DNA of 64,000 nt from Alginatibacterium sediminis (GCF_003610775.1 NZ_RAQO01000008.1:1-64000), one strand, 5' to 3'. Counted from the first letter of the stretch, positions 38,761 to 49,643 are shown. Notes: generated by a model not told the origin, from the sequence alone. Numbers and translations: made by a program.

Positions 38761-40233
38761 TTACTTACGAAAGCCCTGCGTCAGGCGTTTGCGCTGGCGT
38801 TGCTGAGATAGACTGAGCTTTTTAACTTTGTCAGAAAATGGATTAGTACCTTCTTTAAACTCGATACGGATAGGCGTACCCATAGTTTTTAAGGAGCGTC
38901 TAAAGTAATTCATCAAATAGCGTTTATACGAATCGGGTAGCGACAACACTTGGTTACCATGAATAACGATTCGTGGCGGATTATAGCCTCCGGCATGCGC
39001 GTATCGAAGCTTAACCCGGCGCCCTTGAACCAGAGGCGGCTGGTGATCTTCTTGTGCCATCTGCATAATACGCGTAAGCATAGAAGTAGACGTACGAGTG
39101 GTGGCACTCTTGTAGGCTTCTTGAACAGACTCATACAAGTGCCCCACTCCAGTGCCATGCAATGCAGATATAAAGTGAACCCTCGCAAAGTCAATAAAGC
39201 CTAGGCGACGATCGAGCTCTGATTTAATGGTGTCTTTGGTATCTTGATCCAAACCATCCCACTTGTTTACTGCAATAACTAAAGCTCGACCAGCATTAAG
39301 AATGAACCCTAGTAAACTAAGATCTTGATCTGAGATCCCAGATTTTGCATCCAATACAAGTAAGACGACGTTGGCATCTTCAATAGCTTTAAGCGTCTTA
39401 ATAACCGAAAACTTTTCAACGGCTTCAGTAACTTTACCACGACGTCTTACGCCTGCAGTATCAATCAACACGTAGTCTTGGTCTTCACGTTGCATTGGAA
39501 TGTAGATACTATCGCGTGTCGTACCCGGCATATCATAGACAACAACCCGCTCTTCTCCCAATATACGATTGGTTAGCGTGGACTTACCAACATTAGGCCG
39601 TCCAACAATACCAAGCTTAATGGGTAGATCAGCAAACTGTTGCTCTAGTCGCGCAAGTTCATCTTCGTCTTCAGTGAACTCGTCAATGGCAAGTTCAGCT
39701 TCGCCAGATTCCGCTAAGGCCAAAGCATTTGCGGCTGACTCTTCTACAAAGGGTTTAAGCGCAAGTTCAATTAGTACATTAACGCCTCGGCCCTGAGCGG
39801 CTGCGATCGGATGTACTTCGCCAAGCGCTAATGAATAGAAATCAGCTATCGCTGAATCGGCATCGATACCATCAGTTTTGTTCGCAACTAAAAATACCTG
39901 TTTGTTTTGCATTCTCAGATGCTGCGCAATAGCTTGATCGGAAGCATTAACGCCTGTTCGCGCATCAACAAGGAATAAAATCGCATCAGCTTCATCGATT
40001 GCTTGTAGCGACTGATTTGCCATTTCTGCGTCAATGCCTTCTTCGTCACCATGGATACCACCGGTATCTATGACCAAATACTCAAGTTCTTCGATCTTTG
40101 CCTGGCCGTATTTACGGTCGCGGGTTAAACCTGGAAAATCAGCAACAAGCGCATCTCGCGTTCTGGTTAGGCGGTTAAATAAAGTCGATTTCCCGACATT
40201 TGGGCGCCCTACAAGCGCTATCACTGGTAACAT
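38761..40233 (-). CDS. der: ribosome biogenesis GTPase Der (EngA)
   Basis: 490 residues (E. coli 490). Two tandem G domains: GRPNVGKST at 9-17 and at 211-219, with DTGG (57-60), NKTD (118-121), DTAGVRRRG and NKWD. They are joined by an acidic linker (about 172-200) and followed by a KH-like domain. Der acts in late assembly of the 50S subunit and is essential. Between yfgJ and bamB, the E. coli order. Confidence 0.97.
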   Translation of the reverse strand: MLPVIALVGRPNVGKSTLFNRLTRTRDALVADFPGLTRDRKYGQAKIEELEYLVIDTGGIHGDEEGIDAEMANQSLQAIDEADAILFLVDARTGVNASDQAIAQHLRMQNKQVFLVANKTDGIDADSAIADFYSLALGEVHPIAAAQGRGVNVLIELALKPFVEESAANALALAESGEAELAIDEFTEDEDELARLEQQFADLPIKLGIVGRPNVGKSTLTNRILGEERVVVYDMPGTTRDSIYIPMQREDQDYVLIDTAGVRRRGKVTEAVEKFSVIKTLKAIEDANVVLLVLDAKSGISDQDLSLLGFILNAGRALVIAVNKWDGLDQDTKDTIKSELDRRLGFIDFARVHFISALHGTGVGHLYESVQEAYKSATTRTSTSMLTRIMQMAQEDHQPPLVQGRRVKLRYAHAGGYNPPRIVIHGNQVLSLPDSYKRYLMNYFRRSLKTMGTPIRIEFKEGTNPFSDKVKKLSLSQQRQRKRLTQGFRK

Positions 40234-40263
40234 AATTTTCCTGTACTAAAAAAAGAAGGCCCG

Positions 40264-40289
40264 ATGCTGATTATCATACCAATCTGCAT
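40264..40289 (-). terminator. possible terminator between bamB and der
   Basis: Minus strand: ATGCAGATT / AATCAGCAT (one mismatch) with 8-base loop; after 8 further bases comes a run of seven T (40248-40254). The gap between stem and T run makes this uncertain. Confidence 0.35.
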
Positions 40290-40342
40290 AAGGCCCAAAT
40301 GTCTCTTGGACTTCTAAGCTTAGCGCTTAGTAAGCAAAATGC

Positions 40343-41533
40343 TTATTGTCGTTCAAACGCAATCAATTTTCCGCTGCGTGTTTGCACATACATATTTTCA
40401 CTACCGACAACAGGAGCGGTATAAAGCCCTGCGTCATCAATTTGTTTCTGACTAACAATCACACCGCTGTCACGGTCAATCCAGTAGAGATATCCTTCGC
40501 TATCACCGACAACGACGTACTGGTAATCAACTGCAGCCGGGGTTAAACCACGATAGCCAAATTGTTGCTGTGACCAACGTTCAATACCATTGTTAGCCGC
40601 AACGCTGTATAAAACATCCGCCGCATCAACAACAAATAGATCATCGCCAGATATCGATAAATCTCTGAAAGCTGAATATGCGCGTCGCCATTGCTCCTGA
40701 CCATCGCGTAAATCGATATTAACTAAAGAACCATTATAGGCCACAGCATAGACTAACGGCCCTTCTACAATAGGTTGACTATCTAAATCAACGATGCGGT
40801 CGATCTCTGTTGAACCTTTCGGATTAGCTAAGCGGCTTTCAAAAACCTGGCGACCGTTTTCAAGTAAATAAAATGCTAACTTACCGTCACTTCGACCTAA
40901 AACAACTAAACCATTACTAACAACCGGTGCTGCTTTGCTTCGCAATGTTAACGATGGCTGATCAATTTCCACTTTCCAACGTTCGCTGCCATCGAAAGCA
41001 TCTAGCGCGATAAGAAATCCATTACTGGTTGAAATCACTACATTCGAATCATCAACTGCAGGGCGCGCTAAAACTTCGCCATCAACCCGAGCTTGCCATT
41101 GAATCTCACCGGTTTCTGCACTAAGTGAAAACACATCTGCATTTTCACTACCTACAAATACACTCTGATAAGCTGCTGTTAATCCGCCAGAAAGACGCGC
41201 GTTATTAGTGTTTCCAGAAAAACGTTGATTACTCTCAACTTTAGATAAATCTTGTTTCCAGAGTAGCGTTCCGTCGAGTCCGTAACCATGGACTTGACCA
41301 AAACGAGCCGCAGCAAAAACACTATCATAAGCAAGCTCAGGTCTTAATTGAGAATAATAATCCTCAACTCCCTTACCAACTTGCTTTTGCCATACAACTT
41401 TTGCCTCAAACTCGTTAGTTGTTTGGGGCACAGGATCCATGACAACAACGTCTTCTTCGCTATTAAAAAGCGAACAGGCACTAAGGCCTAAAAGCAAGCT
41501 CGCTGATAATAAGCCAGTCCGGATTTTAACCAT
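40343..41533 (-). CDS. bamB: outer membrane protein assembly factor BamB
   Basis: 396 residues from ATG at 41533, which has AGGA 5 bases upstream; five further codons are open but lack a site. Lipoprotein: lipobox LSAC at 17-20, lipidated C20. The rest is an eight-bladed PQQ-type beta propeller with repeated GxxxWxxxV-like blades (for example GEIQWQARVDGEV and GSERWKVEIDQ). It binds BamA POTRA3 in the BAM complex, and bamA is also in this window. Overlaps the yfgM stop by 8 bases. Confidence 0.95.
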   Translation of the reverse strand: MVKIRTGLLSASLLLGLSACSLFNSEEDVVVMDPVPQTTNEFEAKVVWQKQVGKGVEDYYSQLRPELAYDSVFAAARFGQVHGYGLDGTLLWKQDLSKVESNQRFSGNTNNARLSGGLTAAYQSVFVGSENADVFSLSAETGEIQWQARVDGEVLARPAVDDSNVVISTSNGFLIALDAFDGSERWKVEIDQPSLTLRSKAAPVVSNGLVVLGRSDGKLAFYLLENGRQVFESRLANPKGSTEIDRIVDLDSQPIVEGPLVYAVAYNGSLVNIDLRDGQEQWRRAYSAFRDLSISGDDLFVVDAADVLYSVAANNGIERWSQQQFGYRGLTPAAVDYQYVVVGDSEGYLYWIDRDSGVIVSQKQIDDAGLYTAPVVGSENMYVQTRSGKLIAFERQ

Positions 41534-42161
41534 GATCTTCCTCGACACTTAAGTCGTTTATTTTGAGACTAAGACTCGGATCAGCTTGCGCACCAGCAGC
41601 ATCTAGTGCTGTTTGATAGTATTGCCGTGCCTGTTCTACTTCGCCTTGAGCTAAATAGATATCACCCTGCACTTGCGCTACTTGCGCGGTGTAGGTTTCG
41701 TCAGAAACTTTTGCCAATGTAGCCAATGCTTCATTGTATTGTTCTAGCTGCATCTGCAAACGCGCACTACGCACTTGAATAAGCGCTTTTAGCTCATCCG
41801 GTGCTTGTTCTTCAGCCCAAACTAGCTGCTCTAGCGCAGATTGATATTGCTCTTGGGTAACCAATGTTTTGGCCAAATTTATCGCAGCCATTACCCGGTA
41901 ATTCACACTCGCGGTTTCACTCGCAACAAACTCCTGCAGGCCAACTAAGTTAGCCTCTGGGTCATTTGCAGCAGCAGTCACTACGTTTTGATAGGCATTA
42001 GAAGAACTTTCTTTTTGCTGAATTTGGTAGTCGCCATAGTAGCGCCAACCAAATACGCCAGCCAAACCAATCACAGTACCCAAAATAACGGACGAACCGT
42101 TTTTCTTCCACCAATCCTTAATCGCTTGTACTTGTTGTTCTTCTGTGGTGTAGGCTTCCAC
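41526..42161 (-). CDS. yfgM: YfgM-type membrane-anchored TPR protein
   Basis: 211 residues (E. coli 206). Cytoplasmic N-terminus MEAYTTEEQQVQAIKDWWKK, one transmembrane segment at about 24-42, then a periplasmic TPR domain (LVTQEQYQSALEQLVWAEE, DIYLAQGEVEQARQYYQTAL). In E. coli YfgM partners PpiD at the Sec translocon. Lies between hisS and bamB as in E. coli; 11 bases after hisS. Confidence 0.92.
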   Translation of the reverse strand: MEAYTTEEQQVQAIKDWWKKNGSSVILGTVIGLAGVFGWRYYGDYQIQQKESSSNAYQNVVTAAANDPEANLVGLQEFVASETASVNYRVMAAINLAKTLVTQEQYQSALEQLVWAEEQAPDELKALIQVRSARLQMQLEQYNEALATLAKVSDETYTAQVAQVQGDIYLAQGEVEQARQYYQTALDAAGAQADPSLSLKINDLSVEEDHG

Positions 42162-42172
42162 TTTCTACCTCT

Positions 42173-43453
42173 TTATTTCGAAAATAATGTTTCTAGATAT
42201 TCGCTTACTGAGCTCATTTCTATAGATTGTTGGGCTTGCTCTTCACGCAAATACTTAATGGTTACTTGCTGCTTACTTAACTCGTCTTCTGCAATTACCA
42301 AAGCAACTTTAGCGCCACTGCGGTCAGCTTTCTTAAACAGTTTTTTGAAGTTTCCACCACCGCAATGCACCATAACACGCAAGGATAACAAATTATCACG
42401 AATTTGTTCTGCTAATGCGAACGCGGCTGTTTGGGTGCCTTCTCCACTGTAGATAACATAAACATCGACTGGCTTAGGTAAATTTTCTAAAAGTTCAAAA
42501 TGCTCAAGCAAAAGAACTAAGCGCTCCATACCCAGAGCAAAACCAACACCGGGTGTTGCTTTTCCGCCCAGCTGTTCGACCAAGCCATCGTAACGTCCGC
42601 CTGCACACACTGTACCTTGCGCGCCTAAGCTGTCGGTAACCCATTCAAAGACAGTTCGATTATAGTAGTCCAAACCGCGAACGAGCGACTCATTAATCTG
42701 ATAAGCGATACCCGCGCTATCAAGTAATTGGCAAAGTAATTTAAATTGCTCTTGGCTTTCTTGATCTAAGTATTCACTCAAACGCGGTGCATCTTGGAGA
42801 ATCACTTTAAGCGATTCGTTTTTCGTATCCAGAACCCTAAGTGGGTTGGTATGCATACGCCGTTTACTGTCTTCGTCAAGATGTTCAATATTTGCTTCGA
42901 GAAACGCAACCAGCGCGTCACGATATACGGCTCGAGCTTGGTTCGAGCCGAGTGAGTTTATCTCTAATCGAACGTGCTCAGCGAGTCCCAGTTGCTTCCA
43001 AAGTCGTGCCGATAACTGAATGATCTCAGCGTCAATATCGGCTGTCGCTAGTCCAAAAGCTTCCACACCAAATTGGTGGAATTGACGATAGCGTCCTTTC
43101 TGCGGACGTTCATGTCGGAACATCGGTCCCATATACCAAAGGCGCTGCTCTTGATTGTATAGCAGTCCGTTTTGGTTTGCTGCGCGAACACAGCTCGCTG
43201 TACCCTCTGGTCGCAACGTTAAACTATCGCCATTACGATCGTCAAAGGTATACATTTCTTTTTCGACAATATCGGTAACTTCACCAATCGAGCGTTTAAA
43301 TAAATCGGTACTTTCAACAACCGGCATGCGTATTTCACTATAGCCGTAACTAGCAACCGTATTTCGAATTACAGACTCAAGCATTTGCCAAGCCGGAGTT
43401 TGATCAGGAAGACAGTCATTCATGCCACGTATAGCTTGGATTTGTTTAGCCAC
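42173..43453 (-). CDS. hisS: histidyl-tRNA synthetase
   Basis: 426 residues (E. coli 424) from a GTG at 43453, giving the standard start [16 protein letters not shown]; the frame is open six codons further to a TTG. Class II synthetase: motif 1 around [12 protein letters not shown], motif 2 [11 protein letters not shown] and [19 protein letters not shown]-type block, the HisRS motif [15 protein letters not shown], and motif 3 [14 protein letters not shown]-terminal anticodon domain from about 330. A perfect TATAAT lies 43 bases upstream. Confidence 0.96.
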   Translation of the reverse strand: MAKQIQAIRGMNDCLPDQTPAWQMLESVIRNTVASYGYSEIRMPVVESTDLFKRSIGEVTDIVEKEMYTFDDRNGDSLTLRPEGTASCVRAANQNGLLYNQEQRLWYMGPMFRHERPQKGRYRQFHQFGVEAFGLATADIDAEIIQLSARLWKQLGLAEHVRLEINSLGSNQARAVYRDALVAFLEANIEHLDEDSKRRMHTNPLRVLDTKNESLKVILQDAPRLSEYLDQESQEQFKLLCQLLDSAGIAYQINESLVRGLDYYNRTVFEWVTDSLGAQGTVCAGGRYDGLVEQLGGKATPGVGFALGMERLVLLLEHFELLENLPKPVDVYVIYSGEGTQTAAFALAEQIRDNLLSLRVMVHCGGGNFKKLFKKADRSGAKVALVIAEDELSKQQVTIKYLREEQAQQSIEMSSVSEYLETLFSK

Positions 43454-43492
43454 GTTGTTCTCAGTTCTCAAATTGGTGGGTGCAAAGAAGGG

Positions 43493-43498
43493 ATTATA
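43493..43498 (-). promoter_or_regulatory. -10 box of a candidate hisS promoter
   Basis: Perfect TATAAT on the minus strand, but the -35 region (TTTTAC, 17 bases upstream) is poor. The sequence between them is an inverted repeat, GGGTTTT-N12-AAAACCC (about 43499-43524). Confidence 0.45.
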
Positions 43499-43564
43499 GG
43501 GTTTTCTGGGGCTGGGTAAAACCCTTTAAAGTTGTTGCTGGCAAGCCGCCTTTATTCAAAGCGG

Positions 43565-44656
43565 CTAGCTGATGTTCTTGACAGCAATTCGAGAGCGGAT
43601 TTTTGCTTCGAGTTCATCAACAATTCTATCGTTATCAAAGCGTTCTTTTTGACGAACACCATCGACGTAAAAGCCACTCTTACGCTGACTGCCGGTAATG
43701 CCCATATGTGAAATCAGCGCTTCTCCAGGCCCGTTAACTACGCAACCTATAATAGATACGTCCATTGGCTCAACAATGTCCTCTAGACGCTGTTCAAGAG
43801 CATTTACAGTAGCAATAACATCGAACTCTTGACGAGAGCAACTTGGGCAAGCAATAAAGTTGATACCTCGACTACGTATCCGTAAGGACTTTAATATGTC
43901 AAAACCAACTTTAATTTCTTCAACTGGATCGGCCGCAAGCGACACTCGTAGCGTGTCGCCGATACCTTGGGCTAGTAACATTCCCAAACCTACTGAAGAT
44001 TTCACTGAACCACTGCGTAATCCCCCAGCTTCAGTAATTCCAAGATGTAGTGGTTGATCAATGCGACTCGCAAGCAATTGATAGGCACCAACGGCTAGAA
44101 ACACATCTGAAGCTTTTACACTGATTTTGAAGTTATCAAAGTCTAGTCGTTCCAATATGTCCACGTGTCGCATTGCCGACTCAAGTAAGGCTTCTGGTGT
44201 AGGTTCGCCATACTTTTCTTGAATTTCTCGCTCTAGTGAACCGCCATTCACCCCGATGCGTATTGGGATATTCCGCTCGCGAGCTTTGTCTACTACCGCG
44301 CGAATACGGTCTTCGTTGCCAATATTCCCAGGATTAATCCGCAGACAGTCAGCTCCAAAATCTGCTGCTTGTAACGCTATGCGATAATCAAAGTGAATAT
44401 CAGCGATCAAAGGCACATTAGATTGGGCTTTAATTTCTTTGAAGGCTTGAGCCGCTTCCATGGTTGGGACTGAAACTCTGACAATATCGCCGCCGACTTT
44501 TTCTATGGCACGTATCTGTGCAACTGTCGCGTCAATGTCAGTAGTTCTGGTATTTGTCATTGATTGAACTGAAATAGGGGCATCACCGCCAACGGCTACG
44601 TTTCCAACCATTATCTGCTTGGATTTACGGCGTTTGATCGGGTTAAATTGTTCCAT
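43565..44656 (-). CDS. ispG: 4-hydroxy-3-methylbut-2-en-1-yl diphosphate synthase (flavodoxin)
   Basis: 363 residues (E. coli 372). [4Fe-4S] enzyme converting MEcPP to HMBPP, the penultimate MEP step; dxr of the same path is at 24 kb. Cluster ligands C270, C273 (CPSC) and C305 ([10 protein letters not shown]) are at the same residue numbers as in E. coli. TIM-barrel N-terminal part includes [10 protein letters not shown] and [10 protein letters not shown]. Starts 15 bases after rodZ ends. Confidence 0.97.
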   Translation of the reverse strand: MEQFNPIKRRKSKQIMVGNVAVGGDAPISVQSMTNTRTTDIDATVAQIRAIEKVGGDIVRVSVPTMEAAQAFKEIKAQSNVPLIADIHFDYRIALQAADFGADCLRINPGNIGNEDRIRAVVDKARERNIPIRIGVNGGSLEREIQEKYGEPTPEALLESAMRHVDILERLDFDNFKISVKASDVFLAVGAYQLLASRIDQPLHLGITEAGGLRSGSVKSSVGLGMLLAQGIGDTLRVSLAADPVEEIKVGFDILKSLRIRSRGINFIACPSCSRQEFDVIATVNALEQRLEDIVEPMDVSIIGCVVNGPGEALISHMGITGSQRKSGFYVDGVRQKERFDNDRIVDELEAKIRSRIAVKNIS

Positions 44657-44671
44657 GGAATTAGCTAACTC

Positions 44672-45811
44672 TTAAGAATTTGATGGTATTTTTAGACGGA
44701 CAACTTTTCCATCAGAGAATTGAGAAAGATCGACCTTGTTTCCCAGATAATTGATTTCAACCCCTTTAGACGTGCCAAGAACAACGCTGTAGGGTGCTTC
44801 GCCATTCAGCTCAATACTACTACCCGGCTGTTTAACACCAACAACCAATCGTTTACCACTGGCATCACGAACTTCAACCCAGCATTCTTGGGCAAAGGTG
44901 AAATTGAGTTGGTTGTTACTGGCTGCATTACTCGACTGAGGATTACTTGCTTGTCCCTGCGCATTCTGCTGGGCCAACAAAGCCGCCGCTGTTTGCTCCT
45001 CGATATCTGATGCTAACTCCACTCCAGATTCAATCGCACTTTGTTCAGCTTCAGTTGCTTCGTTATTCACCGCCCTGTTTTCGTCACCAACGACCAACTT
45101 TAAATCATTGGACGACGGTTCAGTAGCAGACAAAGGCGTAGGTTCAGTTTGAGGTTTGGATAATGTTTGACTCGAAGGCTCTTCGCTCGATGAATTGGGC
45201 TCACTTGCTTTAAGTTCCGTAGCCGAAGGCTCACTACTTAAATTTGACGGCAAGCTCAATTGTGATTGAGTCTCAGTGTTGGCGTCAATATCGCTGCCTA
45301 AAATTGTTGCTTTGTTTTGGTCCCACCACCAATACCCAGCAACAGCCACAATTAGCAACACTAATATCAAGGTGAAGCGCATTAACCGACCTTCACTATT
45401 GCGCTGCTTGCTGTGTTTAGAAAACGTATGTAAATCTAAACGTTGTTCTTGCACGTTTTCTAAATAACTAACACTCGCAAACACTTGATCTTCAGGAACA
45501 TCAACCAGACGCGCATATGAACGCAAGTACCCTTTGGCAAAGGTTTGGTTCAATTTCTCATCAAGGTTATCGGCTTCAATATCCATAATGAGTTGCCGAC
45601 GAAGTTTGAGCCGGTCTGCGACCTCATCAACACTTAAAGACAGCTCTTCTCGGGCTTCTTTTAGCATTTGTCCAGGGCTCATGACCTCCATGTCTTCGCT
45701 TAACTCTATGCTTGGAGCATCGGTCGCTTGACCATTCTCATCCGATCCATCGTTGTGGTCGGCGTCTAATGCCTCGAGTTGCTCTGTCGCTATTTTAGGT
45801 TCAGTAGTCAT
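44672..45811 (-). CDS. rodZ: cytoskeleton protein RodZ
   Basis: 379 residues from ATG at 45811, which overlaps the pilF end by 11 bases; the frame is open 43 codons further but within pilF. N-terminal Cro-type helix-turn-helix (MLKEAREELSLSVDEVADRL, about 49-68, through 110), one transmembrane segment (146-162) and a periplasmic region: a Ser/Glu/Pro-rich linker (about 170-290) and a terminal DUF4115 beta domain (FAQECWVEVRDASGKRL). RodZ links MreB to the elongasome. The ~44-residue acidic stretch before the HTH is longer than in E. coli. Confidence 0.93.
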   Translation of the reverse strand: MTTEPKIATEQLEALDADHNDGSDENGQATDAPSIELSEDMEVMSPGQMLKEAREELSLSVDEVADRLKLRRQLIMDIEADNLDEKLNQTFAKGYLRSYARLVDVPEDQVFASVSYLENVQEQRLDLHTFSKHSKQRNSEGRLMRFTLILVLLIVAVAGYWWWDQNKATILGSDIDANTETQSQLSLPSNLSSEPSATELKASEPNSSSEEPSSQTLSKPQTEPTPLSATEPSSNDLKLVVGDENRAVNNEATEAEQSAIESGVELASDIEEQTAAALLAQQNAQGQASNPQSSNAASNNQLNFTFAQECWVEVRDASGKRLVVGVKQPGSSIELNGEAPYSVVLGTSKGVEINYLGNKVDLSQFSDGKVVRLKIPSNS

Positions 45812-46565
45812 TACCAATATACCGCTTAGTTTGTTCCGAATTCGGATATTTGCCCAATAGGATTTGTCCCAAGCGCGCTTCTTCAGCAAAATTACCGCTG
45901 GCGCTCTCAAGTTGTAACCATGCAAATATACTCTCTGCATTTTCTGCTTTGGTCAATGAATGACGATTCAAATAGTCTCTGGCCAAGGCATACTGCTGTT
46001 CTTGAATATAAATCTTTGCTACACCTAACATAGAACGCGACAGTTGTGAATCAAAGGCTAATGCTTTTTTGAAGTAAACCAATGCTTTAGCCGAATCTTG
46101 GCTACGTAATGCACATAAGCCAGCATTTTCATTAGTATTGCCCACACCAAGATACGCTTTATTACTTAGCGCGCGTTGAAACAATATGTCGGCTTGCTGG
46201 TAGTTACCTTGCTTACAATTCATGACGGCATAATTGTTTAACGTATCACCATTATTGGGTTCTATGCTCAAGGCTTTTCTAAACGCTTCATCAGCTAAGT
46301 CAAATTGTTCAACTTCTTGGTAGAAATGCGCTTGGGCCAAAAAGACCAACACAGAACTAGGATCAAGTTCTTCTGCCATCTCAAGATTTAACTTGGCTTT
46401 TTCTGACTCCCCTGACTCCAAGTAACGTAAACCTAAGCTAACACGTGTATTAGCGGCGGCCTTTTTATCAACTTTTTGAATAGCACGGTCTTCGCCTGCA
46501 ACATGACGTTCAGTTACACAGCCAGAAAGCAAGACCACTACAACTAGTACCCAAAATTTATTCAT
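45801..46565 (-). CDS. pilF: type IV pilus biogenesis/stability lipoprotein PilW (PilF)
   Basis: 254 residues. Signal peptide with lipobox L13-S14-G15-C16. The mature protein is a string of TPRs from about residue 35 (RVSLGLRYLESGESEKAKLN; FRKALSIEPNNGDTLNNYAV; ILFQRALSNKAYLG), six units as in Pseudomonas PilF, which helps PilQ secretin assemble. Located between rlmN and rodZ, its usual position outside enterobacteria. No other pilus genes are in the window. Confidence 0.92.
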   Translation of the reverse strand: MNKFWVLVVVVLLSGCVTERHVAGEDRAIQKVDKKAAANTRVSLGLRYLESGESEKAKLNLEMAEELDPSSVLVFLAQAHFYQEVEQFDLADEAFRKALSIEPNNGDTLNNYAVMNCKQGNYQQADILFQRALSNKAYLGVGNTNENAGLCALRSQDSAKALVYFKKALAFDSQLSRSMLGVAKIYIQEQQYALARDYLNRHSLTKAENAESIFAWLQLESASGNFAEEARLGQILLGKYPNSEQTKRYIGNDY

Positions 46566-46586
46566 TGCCTAAACACAATCCTTCAT

Positions 46587-47705
46587 CTAATTTGAACCTT
46601 GAATAAGGTTCTGTTGTTGCATGCGTTTTTGAGCAGTTCGTTTAGTTCTATCAATGACATCGCCAGCCAGCTGACCACAAGCGGCGTCAATATCATCGCC
46701 ACGGGTCTTACGAACCACAACCGTTAAGTCATACTCCATAAGTACCTTACTAAAACGATCGATACGGCTGTTACTAGGCTTCATAAATGGTGAGCCAGGA
46801 TACGGATTGAACGGGATTAAGTTAATTTTACACGGCGTATTTTTCAAGGTCTGTGCCAGTTCGTGCGCTTGATCCATAGAGTCATTAACATGATCCAATA
46901 AGACGTATTCTACAGTCACTCTACCGCGATTAGCATTGGATTTGGAAATATATCGCTCTACACCTGCCAAAAAGGCCTCAATATTATACTTATCATTGAT
47001 TGGCATGATCTCGCTACGTAATTTATCGTTTGGAGCATGCAAAGAAATCGCGAGCGCCACATCAATCTCATCGCCAAGTTTATCCAGCGCAGGAACCACC
47101 CCCGAAGTACTCACCGTTACCCGACGTTTACTCAAACCATAGCCAAAGTCATCGGTCATGATTTTAAGTGCTGGAATAAGATTACTTAAATTTAGAAGAG
47201 GCTCTCCCATCCCCATCATCACCACATTGGTGATGGGACGAGTTTCGCTGACAGCACTAGGTCCAATGATCTGAGCGGCGCGCCAAACTTGTCCGATAAT
47301 ATCACTAACCGTTAAGTTTCTATTGAAACCTTGCTGAGCGGTTGAACAGAAATGACAATTTAGAGCGCAGCCAACTTGAGATGAAACGCATAAAGTCGCT
47401 CTATCGCCGTCAGGAATATAAACAGTTTCTATTTCTTGGCCTGCAACCAGCATCGCCCATTTAATGGTTCCGTCACTGGAGCGTTGCTCTTTGGATATCT
47501 CAGGGGCAGAAATAAAGGCCTTATCAGATAATTTCTGCTTTAAAGCCTTATTTATGTTGCTCATCGCGTCGAAGTTATCAACACCAAAATGATAAATCCA
47601 TTTCATCACCTGATCAGCACGAAATGGTTTTTCTCCGATTTCGAGGAAAAACTGTCGCATTGCCTCGCGATCAAGATCCAACAGATTTGTTTTTTTGTTA
47701 TTCAT
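46587..47705 (-). CDS. rlmN: dual-specificity 23S rRNA/tRNA adenine-C2 methyltransferase
   Basis: 372 residues (E. coli 384). Radical SAM enzyme making m2A2503 in 23S rRNA and m2A37 in tRNAs. Radical SAM cysteines C113, C117, C120 (CALNCHFC) bind the cluster; C343 in AACGQLAG is the methyl-carrying cysteine. N-terminal recognition domain starts [23 protein letters not shown] start; between ndk and pilF. Confidence 0.96.
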   Translation of the reverse strand: MNNKKTNLLDLDREAMRQFFLEIGEKPFRADQVMKWIYHFGVDNFDAMSNINKALKQKLSDKAFISAPEISKEQRSSDGTIKWAMLVAGQEIETVYIPDGDRATLCVSSQVGCALNCHFCSTAQQGFNRNLTVSDIIGQVWRAAQIIGPSAVSETRPITNVVMMGMGEPLLNLSNLIPALKIMTDDFGYGLSKRRVTVSTSGVVPALDKLGDEIDVALAISLHAPNDKLRSEIMPINDKYNIEAFLAGVERYISKSNANRGRVTVEYVLLDHVNDSMDQAHELAQTLKNTPCKINLIPFNPYPGSPFMKPSNSRIDRFSKVLMEYDLTVVVRKTRGDDIDAACGQLAGDVIDRTKRTAQKRMQQQNLIQGSN

Positions 47706-47730
47706 AACCTACTCATGTAGCCAAATTTTA

Positions 47731-47759
47731 AAAAGCGCGCAATTGTATACCCAATTGCT
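47731..47759 (-). terminator. terminator-like hairpin between ndk and rlmN
   Basis: Minus strand: GCAATTG / CAATTGC (47753-47759 and 47740-47746) with 6-base loop, then GCGC and TTTTT (47731-47735). The A+T-rich stem makes it weaker than the others. Confidence 0.55.
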
Positions 47760-47802
47760 AGCGGACTCCAGCTACGCGCCAAGACTACTAGAAAAAGCTA
47801 GT

Positions 47803-48228
47803 TTACCGGGGGCACAACTCATCATTCGTAAAAAAGTATGCAATCTCACGCGCTGCTGATTCGGTTGAATCGGAACCATGTGCTGCATTTGCTGGCATAA
47901 TGCTGCCATAGTCATAACGTAGCGTGCCGGCTGCCGCTTGCTCTGGGTCAGTTGCTCCCATGATTTCACGATAGCGAGTCACCGCATTTTCACCTTCAAG
48001 TACTTGAACCATGATGGGTCCAGAGCACATAAAGCTAACCAAACGTTCGTAAAATGACTTACCTTCATGCTCGGCATAAAAACCTGCAGCCTGCTCTGGG
48101 CTCAGGTGAAGCATTTTTGAAGCAACAATTTTTAATTGCGATTGTTCTAAACGCGTATAGATTTGTCCTATCGCATTTGCCGCGACTGCATCCGGCTTCA
48201 AAATTGAAAAAGTTCTTTCCAAAGTCAT
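47803..48228 (-). CDS. ndk: nucleoside diphosphate kinase
   Basis: 141 residues (E. coli 143). Balances NTP and dNTP pools through a phosphohistidine. Catalytic H117 is in [17 protein letters not shown] at 6-14 and [19 protein letters not shown] complete the family pattern. Between pepB and rlmN. ATG preceded by GGGAAAG. Confidence 0.97.
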   Translation of the reverse strand: MTLERTFSILKPDAVAANAIGQIYTRLEQSQLKIVASKMLHLSPEQAAGFYAEHEGKSFYERLVSFMCSGPIMVQVLEGENAVTRYREIMGATDPEQAAAGTLRYDYGSIMPANAAHGSDSTESAAREIAYFFTNDELCPR

Positions 48229-48286
48229 TTATCTTTCCCTGTTATACAATTTAGATGGCCTATCCATCACCAGCGCATATAGTAAA

Positions 48287-49585
48287 TTAGCCAAGATCAC
48301 ATAACAAGCTAGCAATAGTTTGTACGCCATGACCTTTACCGCCGCTAGCCCACATCCCATTCGCAGACTTTTGATAACTGGCTGATAAATCTAAATGCAT
48401 CCAGTTGTTTTTATAATCTTCAACAAAATAAGAAAGAAATGCAGCCGCTGTGCTCGCTCCAGCCATACCTTCGCCGCTATGGATATTGGCTATATCAGCG
48501 AAGTTGGAATTGATTTGGCTTCGGTGGAAGTTGGCTAAGGGTAAACGCCAGAATGACTCATGATTAGCCTTTGCGTGCGCATCTAGCTTTTCAATCATCG
48601 AGTCATCAAAACTAAAACTAGCATGGTAATCTCGTCCTAGTGCCATTTTTGCTGAACCGGTTAGTGTCGCCGCGTCGATAATTAGTCCTGGGTTAGACTC
48701 GCAGGCTTTAATCAATCCATCGGCCAGCACTAATCGACCTTCCGCGTCACTATTGAGAACTTCTACACGAACCCCGTTCTTATATTCAATAATTTCGCCT
48801 AATTTGTAGGCCTCTCCTGACACCAAGTTTTCAGCGCAGCATAAAATTAACTGAACTCGCTGTTCTAAACCTTGAGAAATGGCGAGGGCTAAGGCACCAC
48901 TGAGAGTAGCAGCTCCGCCCATATCGCTTTTCATAATAGCCATTCCATCAGAGGGTTTTAAGCTATAACCACCCGAGTCAAAGGTAATACCTTTACCGAC
49001 CAGTGTTGCCGCAATCGCTGTTGATTCGTCGCCAGTGGGATTGTAATCCAATACCAACATTGCTGGTGCTTGCACTGAACCTTTACCAACATTGTATGTA
49101 CCTAGCCAACCCGCTTGTAGCAGCTCGAGTCCCTCTATAATTTGGTAACTTACCTTATCGGGAGCTTGCTGAGAAATGAGTTCGGCTGCACGCTCACACA
49201 AGCTAAGTGGGAATATGACTTCAGGTCCAAAATTTATTTGCTGACGAACCCAGTCTATGCACTGTTGGCGCTTTAAAAAATCACCTTGTAACTGATCATT
49301 TTGTGACCCTACAGTGAGTTGGTTATCTTGCTTAGGATTAAAATACCCACAATAAAATCGCCAACAGTCATCTAGCTGCCAATTGTCGCCTATAAGCGTT
49401 AAGCTTTTGAGTCCCTGGCCGTCTAATTTTCGGCCTGCTTGTTGCAATTTGTCCAGACGTTCTGCTTGGTCCAGGTTTGATTCTAAATGCACAATTGCGC
49501 AATCAGTATCCATACTTACTAAGGCGTTTTTGCCCCATGCAGCACCAGCTGCTTCGAAACTGAGTTTAACTTGAAGAGAGTTCAT
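48287..49585 (-). CDS. pepB: peptidase B (leucyl aminopeptidase family M17)
   Basis: 432 residues (E. coli PepB 427). Two-metal aminopeptidase; metal-binding blocks are LVGKGITFDSGGYSLKPS (first metal and K) and EVLNSDAEGRLVLADGL (D, E and the catalytic arginine). N-terminal ~180 residues form the regulatory domain. PepB is preferred over PepA because of length and position right after the isc operon, as in E. coli. A terminator lies between it and fdx, so it may have its own promoter. Confidence 0.92.
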   Translation of the reverse strand: MNSLQVKLSFEAAGAAWGKNALVSMDTDCAIVHLESNLDQAERLDKLQQAGRKLDGQGLKSLTLIGDNWQLDDCWRFYCGYFNPKQDNQLTVGSQNDQLQGDFLKRQQCIDWVRQQINFGPEVIFPLSLCERAAELISQQAPDKVSYQIIEGLELLQAGWLGTYNVGKGSVQAPAMLVLDYNPTGDESTAIAATLVGKGITFDSGGYSLKPSDGMAIMKSDMGGAATLSGALALAISQGLEQRVQLILCCAENLVSGEAYKLGEIIEYKNGVRVEVLNSDAEGRLVLADGLIKACESNPGLIIDAATLTGSAKMALGRDYHASFSFDDSMIEKLDAHAKANHESFWRLPLANFHRSQINSNFADIANIHSGEGMAGASTAAAFLSYFVEDYKNNWMHLDLSASYQKSANGMWASGGKGHGVQTIASLLCDLG

Positions 49586-49615
49586 AAGTTTCCAATATAC
49601 GCTGTCTTATAACGC

Positions 49616-49639
49616 AAAACCGCCGGTTTCGGCGGTTTT
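49616..49639 (-). terminator. terminator after the isc operon
   Basis: Minus strand: AAAACCGCC / GGCGGTTTT (49631-49639 and 49616-49624) with 6-base loop GAAACC. It is the only sequence between fdx and pepB besides short flanks. Confidence 0.8.
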
Positions 49640-49643
49640 GTAT

